This document shows, one piece after another, positions 53,291 to 62,486 of a stretch of 64,000 nt of DNA. Every line of letters starts with the position of its first letter. The first letter of the stretch is position 1. The stretch covers positions 34,829 to 98,828 of the forward strand of contig CAIXZH010000027.1 of NCBI GenBank assembly GCA_903923905.1, written 5' to 3'. The notes beneath the pieces are model-generated. The model saw nothing but the letters and a program-made list of their open reading frames with translations, was not told the DNA's origin and ran no database searches. Position numbers and translations under genes: made by a program. The stretch is from an uncultured Bacteroidia bacterium (GTDB taxonomy: Bacteria; Bacteroidota; Bacteroidia; Bacteroidales; Prolixibacteraceae).

Positions 53291-55855
53291 ATGACTAACA
53301 AAAAAGACTCAAAGAAAACCAATCACATCTCCCGCCGAACTTTTATCAGTCGTGCCGGCGCCGGTTCTGCTGTTCTGGCTATGGCCTCAACGACCAAACT
53401 CTTCGCTGATGATTTAAAAAAGGTTGTCCCATGGCCCGCTGATGCCAAAAAATATACGGTGCATATGGTTGGACATGGTCATATTGATCCTGTCTGGTTG
53501 TGGCCGATGTCGGAGGGAATCTCGGTCGTATACAGCACATTCAAATCGAATCTCGATCGGATGAACGAAACGCCGGACTTTAAATTTACCTCGAGCTCTG
53601 CACAATTTTATCAGTGGGTTGCGGATAACGATCCGCAGATGATGACTCAGATCCGCAAGCGGATTGACGAAGGGCGCTGGAGTGTTGTCGGAGGATGGTG
53701 GGTCGAACCCGATGTGAATATCCCGGGAGGGGAAGCGATGGTCAGACAAGGACTATATGGACAGCTGACCTTGCAGAAACTGACCGGACATAAGGCCAAA
53801 GTAGGCTATAATCCAGATTCGTTCGGACATACAAGCTCCTTACCCCAGATCATGAAAGGGCTGGAAATGGATAGCTATGTGTTTATGAGACCAGGCCCTA
53901 ATGAAAAAACGCTCCCTGCCGACCTGTTCTGGTGGGAGGGAATTGATGGTTCCCGTTTGCTTACCTACCGGATTCCGTTTAGTTATGGTGACGGAGGATC
54001 GGTTCGGAGCCGGATGTTGCAGACTATTGAAAGATTCAAGGATCAGCCTTCAAAAAGTTTCGTCCAGTATTATGGGGCCGGAGATCACGGTGGTGGCGCA
54101 ACCAAGGAAAATATCCGTTCAATCTTAGAAATACAAAAAGAGAAGGATGCCCCGAAGGTACTTTTCAGTACGCATGACACGTTCTTCAAAGAGGCCCGTG
54201 CCGATAAAAAACTGGAGATTCCGGTGGTAAAGGACGATTTGCAACATCATGCAAGAGGTTGTTATACGGCTGAATCAGCCATCAAGAAGGGGAATCGTCA
54301 TTCTGAATTCGCGTTGGTTGCTGCCGAGAAGATTGCAGCTATTGGATCTGTCGGATGGGGTGCAAAATATCCTAAAGGAGAGTTCTCATCGGCCTGGGAA
54401 AGGGTGCTCTTCCTGCAGTTCCACGACAGTCTTGCCGGAAGTTCACTCATGGATCATTCAGCCACTGCAGCACAAGGTTATGGTTACGCGCAGGATATCG
54501 CCAACCAGTCGAATTATGTTGCCTTACAGAAACTCGAATTACAGGTACCTACCGAGGATCCGGATTCTCAGTATATTATAGCATTTAACCCCCATGCCTG
54601 GGAAGTTAACCAAAACATCCAATACGATTTAAACTGGGGAACTATGCATAAAACATCCCGTGTTGATGACGAACTCGGGAATCCGCTTGCCCATCAATGG
54701 ACTCTCGGGTCTTCACAGGCAGGTAGCCGGAGAAAACTGATCATTAATGCGACCATTCCTGCTATGGGTTACCGCCAGTTAAGACTTTGGGACGGAGGTA
54801 ATTACGATCACAAACTTACCGTCATTGCAAAAGATAATACCCTCGAAAATGAGCTCGTAACTGTCCGTTTCGCTTCTAACGGAACCTTCGGAATGTTTGA
54901 TAAACAGAGCGGAAAGGAAATTTTTACCTCCGCAGGCGGTGGAAAAGCCGTTGTCCTCAATGATACCAGCGATACCTGGAGCCATGATATCAAGACATTT
55001 GCAGATGAAATTGGAGCGTTTGAAAATGCAACTATAAAAATTCTGGAGAACGGGCCGTTGAGAGCTACCATCCGCGTAATCTCGTTCTTTAATCTGTCTA
55101 ACCTGACCATCGACTGGACATTGTATGCCGGTTCGAAAAATCTTGAGGCTAAGGTTTCACTTGACTGGCACGAACACCTCAAAATGGTTAAGTTCTCATT
55201 CCCGGTGAATGTCGAATCTCCCACATCCACTTATGAAACAGGGTACGGATTTATCGAAAGGGTGACCAATGGGGAAGAAGAACCGGGTCAGCGCTGGGTT
55301 GATGTAAGCGGAACACGAGGCGGGGCACCTTTTGGACTAACTGTCTTCAACGATGCCAAATATGGTTATAACGTGACTGGAAACGATCTCCGCATCTCTG
55401 TGGCCCGTGCTGCAGTCTATGCCCATCATAACCCAAAGGTGCTCAATATGAAGGAGGAATATTACTGGATGGACCAGGGAATACAGACCATGCGTATGTT
55501 ACTGGTGCCACATAACGAGAGCTGGCAGAAAAGTAATATTGTAAGGATTGCTGAGGAATTTATGTCCCCTTGCCCAATTACCTATCAGGGAATTCATACC
55601 GGCAAATTACCTAAATCAGGTTCTTTCCTTTCGGTGGATGCTCCTAATGTGATTGTTGCTTCGGTTAAGCAGTCTGAAAACGGGGAAGACATCATCGTTC
55701 GTTGTGTTGAGGCTACTGGGAAGCAGACCACTGCATCGCTCGATCTGAAGTTTGCTCATCATAAATGGAGCGGCAATTTCCGTCCTTCCGAAATTAAGAC
55801 TTTAAGGATCAGCAAAACCGGAACAATTAAGGAGGTCAATCTTTTGGAAGAATAA
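53291..55855 (+). CDS. GH38 alpha-mannosidase, Tat-type export signal
   Basis: A protein of 854 residues. A twin-arginine-like signal (SRRTFISRAGAGSAVLAMA) is unusual for the family and suggests folded export. The catalytic domain has VGHGHIDPVWLWP (zinc His and Asp) and VGYNPDSFGHTSSLPQIM, whose Asp is the retaining nucleophile, plus the later LQFHDSLAGSS zinc-site region. The helical middle domain and beta-rich C-terminal domains (about 470-854) complete a full-length GH38. The enzyme releases alpha-mannose from high-mannose or similar glycans, complementing the three GH92 proteins. It is bounded by a tandem repeat upstream and a palindromic repeat downstream. Confidence 0.93.
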   Translation: MTNKKDSKKTNHISRRTFISRAGAGSAVLAMASTTKLFADDLKKVVPWPADAKKYTVHMVGHGHIDPVWLWPMSEGISVVYSTFKSNLDRMNETPDFKFTSSSAQFYQWVADNDPQMMTQIRKRIDEGRWSVVGGWWVEPDVNIPGGEAMVRQGLYGQLTLQKLTGHKAKVGYNPDSFGHTSSLPQIMKGLEMDSYVFMRPGPNEKTLPADLFWWEGIDGSRLLTYRIPFSYGDGGSVRSRMLQTIERFKDQPSKSFVQYYGAGDHGGGATKENIRSILEIQKEKDAPKVLFSTHDTFFKEARADKKLEIPVVKDDLQHHARGCYTAESAIKKGNRHSEFALVAAEKIAAIGSVGWGAKYPKGEFSSAWERVLFLQFHDSLAGSSLMDHSATAAQGYGYAQDIANQSNYVALQKLELQVPTEDPDSQYIIAFNPHAWEVNQNIQYDLNWGTMHKTSRVDDELGNPLAHQWTLGSSQAGSRRKLIINATIPAMGYRQLRLWDGGNYDHKLTVIAKDNTLENELVTVRFASNGTFGMFDKQSGKEIFTSAGGGKAVVLNDTSDTWSHDIKTFADEIGAFENATIKILENGPLRATIRVISFFNLSNLTIDWTLYAGSKNLEAKVSLDWHEHLKMVKFSFPVNVESPTSTYETGYGFIERVTNGEEEPGQRWVDVSGTRGGAPFGLTVFNDAKYGYNVTGNDLRISVARAAVYAHHNPKVLNMKEEYYWMDQGIQTMRMLLVPHNESWQKSNIVRIAEEFMSPCPITYQGIHTGKLPKSGSFLSVDAPNVIVASVKQSENGEDIIVRCVEATGKQTTASLDLKFAHHKWSGNFRPSEIKTLRISKTGTIKEVNLLEE

Positions 55856-55879
55856 GGGAATTATCGTAATGGTTGGCTT

Positions 55880-55962
55880 TGCGGCCCTCAGCGCAGATCT
55901 CAGCACTTCTCTGCGGTTTAACTTTTTTACCGCGGAGATCGCAAAGAAACGCAGCGTAAAAT
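55880..55962. repeat. GCGGT/ACCGC-type palindromic repeat
   Basis: CTCTGCGGT and ACCGCGGAG are complementary apart from one base, separated by TTTAACTTTTTT, and the flanks CTCAGCGCAGATCTCAGC and GATCGCAAAGAAACGCAGC look like degenerate outer arms. It lies between GH38 and the transporter, with no coding capacity. It belongs with the repeats at 16054-16175 and 57291-57393. Confidence 0.6.
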
Positions 55963-56024
55963 AGTTTAGGCCTGATTTATTCAATTAATAATCAAATAAA
56001 TATAAATAACTAAAACTAAAAATA

Positions 56025-57218
56025 ATGAGTAGTTCAAAAGTTCAGATGAGTAAATTAGTTCCGGTAATGCTCTCCTTTGTGATCATGGGATTTGTCGATA
56101 TTATAGGAACTGCGACAAATCATATCCAGGAAGACTTTACTCTGGATGATTTTATTGTACAGTTTCTTCCTATGATGGTGCTGCTTTGGTTCTTTATCCT
56201 TGGAGTCCCGGCTGGGGTAATACAGGATAAGATAGGTAAGCGCAATATGCTTAATATTGGTATGGTATTGCAGGCCGTTGGTCTGGGCCTGCCATTTGTT
56301 CACTACTCCTTCGGGATGATGTTTGCATCCTTTATCCTGCTGGGTATTGGGAATACAATAATTCAGGTATCTGCAAATCCGTTACTGCAGGATGTTTCCC
56401 CTTCAGATAAGCTGGCCAGTTATATGAGTACCTCCCAGTTTGTGAAAGCCATCGTTTCTACTGGCGGACCTATTATTGCAACCTTCATGGCGACACAATT
56501 CGGCGACTGGAAACTGGTTTTTGCAGTTTATGGTATCACATCTTTACTAGGCGCTTTATGGTTATCAATGACACCTATTGTTGAATCGAAACCTGACCGC
56601 AAACCGGCGTCATTTGCCTCCTGCCTTGGATTGCTTAAAAACCGTTTTGTAGGTTTCATGGCTCTTTCCATCTTTCTGATTGTGGGAGCAGAAGTGGCAA
56701 TCAATACAAATATTGTGAATGTTTTGGTTGGGAAATATGCAGGTGGACATGAATCGGTTGCTCAATTAGCTGCTTTACGAAAAACAGCTGCATATGGTAT
56801 CAGCCTCTTTTTTCTTGGTGAAACGATTTCCCGTTTTCTTGGAGCGATTATCCTAAACTGGATTAAACCTCGTGTTTTCCTTGTGCTGATTTCTATTTTA
56901 TCACTTATTGGGGTACTGGGTGTTTTTTCATCTCCAAGTATGACTGTTGCCTTTGCAGCAATCTTAATTATTGGATTGGGTGTTGGAAATATGTTCCCAA
57001 TTATTTTCTCGTTGGCTTTAGATAAAATGCCACAACGTTCTAATGAGATTTCAGGCTTACTGATTATGTCTGTGTCTGGTGGTGCATTTATTCCACTGAT
57101 AATGGGATATGTTAGTAGTACATTTGGACCTCTCACCAGTATTTTTGTCGTAGGTGGTTGCATGCTTTATATCCTCTGGGTATCGTTCTTTGTAAGAAAG
57201 AGCCAGGCTGCTGCCTGA
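56025..57218 (+). CDS. FHS-type MFS sugar permease
   Basis: A protein of 397 residues with about twelve membrane helices. The pattern of the fucose/glucose/galactose-proton symporter (FHS) branch is seen: FVIMGFVDIIGTATNHIQED, PAGVIQDKIGKRNMLNIG, LLGIGNTIIQVSANPLLQ, and in the second half GETISRFLGAIIL and GVGNMFPIIFSLAL. It imports a monosaccharide across the inner membrane. It is the only transporter in the island, so it is the likely entry route for mannose, rhamnose or another released sugar. Upstream and downstream gaps both contain palindromic repeats. Confidence 0.9.
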   Translation: MSSSKVQMSKLVPVMLSFVIMGFVDIIGTATNHIQEDFTLDDFIVQFLPMMVLLWFFILGVPAGVIQDKIGKRNMLNIGMVLQAVGLGLPFVHYSFGMMFASFILLGIGNTIIQVSANPLLQDVSPSDKLASYMSTSQFVKAIVSTGGPIIATFMATQFGDWKLVFAVYGITSLLGALWLSMTPIVESKPDRKPASFASCLGLLKNRFVGFMALSIFLIVGAEVAINTNIVNVLVGKYAGGHESVAQLAALRKTAAYGISLFFLGETISRFLGAIILNWIKPRVFLVLISILSLIGVLGVFSSPSMTVAFAAILIIGLGVGNMFPIIFSLALDKMPQRSNEISGLLIMSVSGGAFIPLIMGYVSSTFGPLTSIFVVGGCMLYILWVSFFVRKSQAAA

Positions 57219-57290
57219 TTATTTATTTAGTCAGCGGGTGACTATTCATGTTCTGAGCAGTCACCCGGTGACTTCGGTACGAAAAAAAAT

Positions 57291-57393
57291 AAACCGCAAA
57301 GGTCGCAGAGGAATTTCGCAAAGGTCGCGAAGATCATAAAAACAATAACTTAACCTGGCGTTCTTTGCGCCTTCTTTGCGTACTTGGCGGTTA
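57291..57393. repeat. AACCGC-type palindromic repeat
   Basis: The left arm begins AAACCGCAAAGGTCGCAGAG and the right arm ends CTTCTTTGCGTACTTGGCGG with TT following; the arms are imperfectly complementary over about 25 bases, with GCAAAGG and CTTTGCG subrepeats between. It occupies most of the 270-base gap between the transporter and the first TIM-barrel gene. The final 90 bases of the gap are AT-rich and include ACATCGATTTTC near 57471, a weak LacI-like site. Confidence 0.65.
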
Positions 57394-57488
57394 AGAATGG
57401 ACTTTTTAGACAACCTCACGATTTCTTATTTTATTGTGAGCAAAATCAATTTAAAGGATTATTATAACATCGATTTTCACCAAAGTCT

Positions 57489-58700
57489 ATGAAAAAATAT
57501 TTGTGCATAAATCTTTTATTCTGTCTGCTAGCAGGCAATGCCAATGCCCAGGAAAGGCTAACTTCCAAATCTGAGATACCTATCCTTGCATGGTATAGTA
57601 TTCCTGCTGAAGAGACTACAGTCGAGCGTTATCAGGAATTGAAAGATGCAGGAATAACCTACTCATTCAGTGGTTTTGCAGATGCCGCAGCGGTGCAAAA
57701 GGCGTTGGATGTTGCTGCAAAAGTGGGCGTCAAAATCGTCGTCTCCTGTCCGGAACTTAAATCAGATCCGGAAAAGACGGTCAGGCGGTTTATGAATCAT
57801 CCTGCAATTGCGGGATATCACCTGATTGATGAACCTGCGATCGGGCAGTTTAAGGAACTCGGAGAATGGGCCAGAAAAATTCAGACCCTGGACAAGAAAC
57901 ATTATTGTTATGTGAACCTGTTTCCAAATATTGCTGATTCTGTTCAGCTTGGAACCAAAAACTACCTGGATTATGTGAGCGAATGTGTAAAACAGGTCCC
58001 TTTGCAATTCCTCTCTTTCGATTACTATCCGGTTCTCAAGGATCATGTTTCCAAAACCTGGTACCAGAACCTTGAACAAATTTCAGCTGAGGCCACAAAA
58101 GCGGGCAAGCCTTTCTGGGCCTTTGCGCTGACCACCAACTACGATGAAGACCACATAACCCCTCAAACCCTGGCAGCAATGCGTCTGCAGGTATATAGCG
58201 ATCTGGCTTACGGTGCACAGGGAATCCAATATTTCACCTATTGGTCGGCGACATCAACAGGTCCTTCCGGTGAAGATCAGCGGGGAGCTCCCATTAGTTC
58301 AGCCGGTAAGCGAAGTGTTGTTTACGACCGTGTAAAACTGATGAGTCAGGAGATTAAGAATCTTTCCGGAGTTTTCATGGGTGCAAAGGTAATCAGTGTA
58401 AAACATACCGGAAAAGGAAAGATTCCGTTGGGAACCGCACGTTTGATTAACCTTCCGAAAGCCATCACTGTTTTGGAAACCAATGGTGCACCGGCTCTGG
58501 TTTCAGTTCTCGAAAATGGTGCCAATACCTTCGTGGTCATTGTCAATAAGGATTTCCTGAATCCGATTAATCTTACAGTTGCCGGTGATGAATCACTCAA
58601 AAAAGTGTTAAAAGATGGAACTGTTGTTCCTGCCCGCACTTATGAAAGTACGGTAGAACTGGATCCGGGAGATGTCTCCATTTTTTGTGTTTTAAAATAG
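57489..58700 (+). CDS. secreted TIM-barrel protein of unknown family, paralogue 1
   Basis: A protein of 403 residues with a signal peptide (LCINLLFCLLAGNANAQ). Strand-end motifs suggest a glycosidase-like (beta/alpha)8 barrel: IPILAWYSIP, AGITYSFSGF, VVSCPELKSDPEKT, AGYHLIDEPA (Glu 115), LQFLSFDYYPVL, PFWAFALTTNY and YGAQGIQYFTYW, followed by a small beta domain ending VELDPGDVSIFCVL. The DEP motif occupies the acid/base position of clan A-like barrels. In paralogues 2 and 3 the late GAQG motif reads LEYW or IEYW, whereas here it is IQYF (Gln 247). I cannot name the family. It is upstream of GH92 by 20 bases. Confidence 0.75.
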   Translation: MKKYLCINLLFCLLAGNANAQERLTSKSEIPILAWYSIPAEETTVERYQELKDAGITYSFSGFADAAAVQKALDVAAKVGVKIVVSCPELKSDPEKTVRRFMNHPAIAGYHLIDEPAIGQFKELGEWARKIQTLDKKHYCYVNLFPNIADSVQLGTKNYLDYVSECVKQVPLQFLSFDYYPVLKDHVSKTWYQNLEQISAEATKAGKPFWAFALTTNYDEDHITPQTLAAMRLQVYSDLAYGAQGIQYFTYWSATSTGPSGEDQRGAPISSAGKRSVVYDRVKLMSQEIKNLSGVFMGAKVISVKHTGKGKIPLGTARLINLPKAITVLETNGAPALVSVLENGANTFVVIVNKDFLNPINLTVAGDESLKKVLKDGTVVPARTYESTVELDPGDVSIFCVLK

Positions 58701-58720
58701 AAATACTTAACAGATTCGCA

Positions 58721-61051
58721 ATGAAAAGGAATATCAGATTTGGAACACTTGCATTGATCATGCTATTTTCTATAACCGGCCTGTTCGGAGCCGGTCCTGC
58801 CCCCATTGATTTTACAAGTTATGTGAATCCTTTTTTGGGTACTGATGAACATGGACACACCTTCCCGGGCGCGGCGCTCCCAGGCGGATTGGTTCAGCTC
58901 GGTCCGGATACCGATATAAAAGGTTGGGACTGGTGCTCGGGGTACCATTACAGCGACAACTCTATAATGGGCTTTAGCCATTTGCACCGGAGTGGTATGG
59001 GTGCCGGAGACTGGGGCGATATCCTGCTGATGCCTACCACCGGGCAACTCAAGGTGGAACCCGGAGCCAAAGAAAAACCCGGTGAAGGATACCGTTCAAC
59101 CTTTTCTCATAAAGAAGAGGAAGCATCACCCGGTTATTATGCCGTAACCCTAAAAGATTACAGGATCAAAGCACAATTGACCCTTACAGAACGGGCTGGT
59201 TACCACCGGTATACCTTTCCAAAATCTGAAGCTGCCCATATACTGATAGATATGAACCACGGTATTGGCGATCATTGCACTGGCGCGGAGATTAAAATTG
59301 TGAATAATACGGAAATTGAAGGACACAGGGCTTCAAAAGGATTTGTGAAAATCCAAAACGTATACTTCTGTGCGAAGTTCAGTAAACCTTTTAAATCATT
59401 TGGAACCTGGGATAAGATGACAATTAAGGCAGGTTCAAAAGAGGATTCGGGCACCCAGGTGGGTGCTTACGTCGATTATGTGACCTCTGAAAACGAATCT
59501 GTCGAAGTTAAAGTAGGGATCTCTTATACCAGTATAGCGCAGGCACGTCTGAATCTCAATACCGAAATACCCCATTGGAATTTCTTCCGGATCAAAGAAG
59601 AGGCGAAAATCAAATGGAACAAAGCATTGTCAAAGATTGAAGTCGGGATGGATAAGAGAGATGCCGAGTCTTTTGGAAAACAAAAATTGGAATCCTTTTA
59701 TTCCGCCCTTTATCATTCCCTTTTATTCCCGGCAACTTTCAATGACGTAGATGGAAAGTACATGGGATTGGATAATGTGGTACATACTGCCAAAAACTTT
59801 ACTTACCGCAGTGATTTTTCACTCTGGGATACCTTTCGGGCAGAGATGCCACTTCTGACTTTAATCGAACCGTCACGAAGCAACGACGGAATCAACACGA
59901 TGATAGCCCAATACGATCAGGGTGGATGGTTGCCTACGCCGCAACAGTTTGGGAATAGCTATACCAATGACATGATCGGGGATCATCCGGTCAATGTTAT
60001 CTTGGATGCTTACCGTAAAGGGATCAGGAAATTTAATGTGGAGAAGGCCTATAAAGCGGTCCGGAAGAATGCACTGGAGACCCCGCCGTCAGACCATCAT
60101 TCACGGGGTCGTGTAGGGTTGGAATATTACCTGAAATTAGGCTATATCCCTTACGACAAGGTCAGGGAATCTGTATCCCGGACACTGGAATATACCTACA
60201 ATGACTGGTGTGTAGCACAGCTGGCAAAAGCACTGGGAAAAACAGCCGATTACGAAATATTTATGAAAAGGGCTTCCAATTATAAAAATGTTTACGATGC
60301 CTCTACCGGATTTGCACGTCCCAAGAACAGTGACGGTAATTGGCTTACCCCTTTTGACCCCAGATTAATCGGGAGCGGGGATAATCGTCATTATACAGAG
60401 GCCAACGCCTGGGAATATACCTGGTTTGTTCCGCATGATGTGCAGGGCTTGATTAATCTGGAGGGTGGAAGAGAAAACTTCATCAAAAAATTGGACTCTC
60501 TTTTTACCATCAGTTCGTTTATACCCGGTACAGTTTCGGATGCTACCGGACTGATTGGTCAGTATGCTCAGGGTAATGAACCTGGTCATCACACAATTTA
60601 TCTCTATGACTATGCCGGTGCACCCTGGAAAACCCAACACAGGATCAGAAACGCGATGGACAGTTTGTATACAGCCGGTCCAGCAGGATTATGCGGCAAC
60701 GAGGATATGGGACAAATGTCGGCATGGTACGTCCTGAGCGCTATGGGTTTCTATCCGGTCGCTCCCGGCCAGAATGTTTATGCCATTGGAAGTCCTGAAT
60801 TCAGTAAAGTCACGATACATCTGGATAAGGCGTATAATAATGCCAAAGTATTTATTATTCAGGCCAGGAATAATTCTCAAAAGAATAAATATATCCAATC
60901 TGCAACCTTGAATGGCAAACCCTTAAATAAATCGTGGTTCGACCATTCTGAAATCAGGAAAGGTGGGACGTTAATCTTTTGGATGGGTCCGGAACCAAAT
61001 AAAAGCTGGGGTAGCGATGTGGCAGATGCCCCACCGTCAATGACGAAATAA
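58721..61051 (+). CDS. GH92 alpha-mannosidase-type enzyme, secreted
   Basis: 776 residues from the ATG at 58721; an earlier in-frame start at 58685 lies inside the previous gene and is rejected. Signal peptide LALIMLFSITGLFGAG. GH92 features are SYVNPFLGTDEHGHTFPGAA, LPGGLVQLGPDTD, GYHYSDNSIMGFSHLHRSG, the acid motif GNEPGHHTIYLYDYAG and the base loop GLCGNEDMGQMSAWYV, then GFYPVAPG. It is the third GH92 of the window and is flanked by the paralogous TIM-barrel genes, so the barrel and mannosidase probably act on the same glycan. Confidence 0.94.
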   Translation: MKRNIRFGTLALIMLFSITGLFGAGPAPIDFTSYVNPFLGTDEHGHTFPGAALPGGLVQLGPDTDIKGWDWCSGYHYSDNSIMGFSHLHRSGMGAGDWGDILLMPTTGQLKVEPGAKEKPGEGYRSTFSHKEEEASPGYYAVTLKDYRIKAQLTLTERAGYHRYTFPKSEAAHILIDMNHGIGDHCTGAEIKIVNNTEIEGHRASKGFVKIQNVYFCAKFSKPFKSFGTWDKMTIKAGSKEDSGTQVGAYVDYVTSENESVEVKVGISYTSIAQARLNLNTEIPHWNFFRIKEEAKIKWNKALSKIEVGMDKRDAESFGKQKLESFYSALYHSLLFPATFNDVDGKYMGLDNVVHTAKNFTYRSDFSLWDTFRAEMPLLTLIEPSRSNDGINTMIAQYDQGGWLPTPQQFGNSYTNDMIGDHPVNVILDAYRKGIRKFNVEKAYKAVRKNALETPPSDHHSRGRVGLEYYLKLGYIPYDKVRESVSRTLEYTYNDWCVAQLAKALGKTADYEIFMKRASNYKNVYDASTGFARPKNSDGNWLTPFDPRLIGSGDNRHYTEANAWEYTWFVPHDVQGLINLEGGRENFIKKLDSLFTISSFIPGTVSDATGLIGQYAQGNEPGHHTIYLYDYAGAPWKTQHRIRNAMDSLYTAGPAGLCGNEDMGQMSAWYVLSAMGFYPVAPGQNVYAIGSPEFSKVTIHLDKAYNNAKVFIIQARNNSQKNKYIQSATLNGKPLNKSWFDHSEIRKGGTLIFWMGPEPNKSWGSDVADAPPSMTK

Positions 61052-61288
61052 TCAATACTAGCCCCATCTGGGCGGAATATTGGTAGCTGGGGTAAACGAC
61101 AAAGGAGTGCCGCCTCGGGTAAAGAACGAAAGGTGGTCAGACCGTTCGCGATGGAACGTTGAAAAAAGCGAATCCGTTTTTTCAGACAGAATGGAAATAA
61201 CTTTCAAAAAAGAGATTTTTTGGAAGATATTAAATATCCTAATATAGATATTACAATTTCCGGGCAACCGGATAACAACTGATAAAGA
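61052..61288. other. 237-base gap with small inverted repeats
   Basis: No gene is seen. Near the GH92 stop, CCCCA and TGGGG (about 61065-61098) could form a hairpin around GGGCGGAATATTGG. The rest shows no promoter of the TAnnTTTG type that I trust. The GC-rich first half differs in texture from the AT-rich second half, as in other dispersed intergenic elements of this phylum. Confidence 0.4.
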
Positions 61289-62485
61289 ATGAGAAAAACT
61301 TTGCTGCTGTTTTCTGTATTACTGCTCTTTTTAACCCGAGTTAGTGCCCAGGAAAAATTACCATCCGTTAAACCTCTTCCCATTATGGCATGGGCAGGTA
61401 TTCCCGATTCGGAAACCAACCTGGAGCGATTCAGAGAATTAAAGGAGATGGGGATCAATGTGAACCTTTCCAATTATCCCAGTGCCGATGCGATGCAAAA
61501 GGCGTTGGACCTGGCTCAGCAGGTTGGGATCAAAATGATCACCTCTTGTCCTGAATTGAAGAATGACCCTGAGAAAACCGTTAAACGGTTTATCAATCAC
61601 CCCGCTCTGGCCGGATATTTTCTAAGGGATGAACCGGTCCGTAAAGATTTTGCGGAACTTGGGGAGTGGGCCAGAAAGATAGCTTCAGCTGATAACAAAC
61701 ATTTCTGTTTTGTCAACCTGATATCTGCCATAAACACGACTAAAACAGAAGCACTTGGAACCTCTTCCTATGCCGAATATATCAGCACTTTCTCAAAGGA
61801 AGTTCCGGTTCAGCTCCTTTCCTTCGATTTTTATCCGATCCTTACCGTAGGTATTCACGAAAGCTGGTATGATGGGTTGGAGGTCTTCTCCGCTGAAGCG
61901 AAAAAGCTGGACAAACCTTTCTGGGCATTCGCACTGGCCAGCTCCTATAATAGTTTGCATCCTGTCCCCACATTGCCTGCACTCCGGCTTCAGTTGTACA
62001 GCAATCTGGCGTATGGAGCTCAGGGCCTGGAATACTGGGCCTACTGGATGTCCGTTGGTTTGCATTGCGCTCCCATTGGATTGGATGGCAGACGGACCGT
62101 GGTTTATGACCGGATAAAAACAGTAAACAATGAGATTCAGAATCTGGCAGGAGTATTTGTTGGGGCCAAAGTATTGTCTGTAAGACATACAGGTGTTGTG
62201 ACACCAAAGGGAACCTCTCAGCTAAGCTCTTTGCCATCAGCCATAAGGGTCTTTGAAACAGAAGGTAATGGCGCAGTTGTCTCAATCCTTGAGAATGGTC
62301 CGAATACTTTCTTTATGGTGGTTAACCGCGATCTTAAAAATAATCTGCCCATGATAATTCTGGGCGATGAGTCATTGAAAAGGGTACTCAAAGATGGTTC
62401 AATAGTGAAGGCATCCACCTATGCCAGCACGACAGAAATTGAGCCGGGAGACATTGCAATCTATCTGTATCCCACTAAAAAGTAA
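61289..62485 (+). CDS. secreted TIM-barrel protein of unknown family, paralogue 2
   Basis: A protein of 398 residues, a clear paralogue of 57489-58700. Signal peptide LLLFSVLLLFLTRVSAQ. The barrel motifs recur: LPIMAWAGIPDSETNLERF, MITSCPELKNDPEKTVKRF, AGYFLRDEPV (Glu 115), QLLSFDFYPIL, PFWAFALASSY and YGAQGLEYWAYW (Glu 248), with VVYDRIKTVNNEIQNLAGVF and a terminal EIEPGDIAIYL. It keeps a Glu where paralogue 1 has Gln in the late motif. It follows the gap after GH92 and precedes paralogue 3 by a single base, so the last two are co-translated. Confidence 0.75.
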   Translation: MRKTLLLFSVLLLFLTRVSAQEKLPSVKPLPIMAWAGIPDSETNLERFRELKEMGINVNLSNYPSADAMQKALDLAQQVGIKMITSCPELKNDPEKTVKRFINHPALAGYFLRDEPVRKDFAELGEWARKIASADNKHFCFVNLISAINTTKTEALGTSSYAEYISTFSKEVPVQLLSFDFYPILTVGIHESWYDGLEVFSAEAKKLDKPFWAFALASSYNSLHPVPTLPALRLQLYSNLAYGAQGLEYWAYWMSVGLHCAPIGLDGRRTVVYDRIKTVNNEIQNLAGVFVGAKVLSVRHTGVVTPKGTSQLSSLPSAIRVFETEGNGAVVSILENGPNTFFMVVNRDLKNNLPMIILGDESLKRVLKDGSIVKASTYASTTEIEPGDIAIYLYPTKK

Positions 62486-62486
62486 A

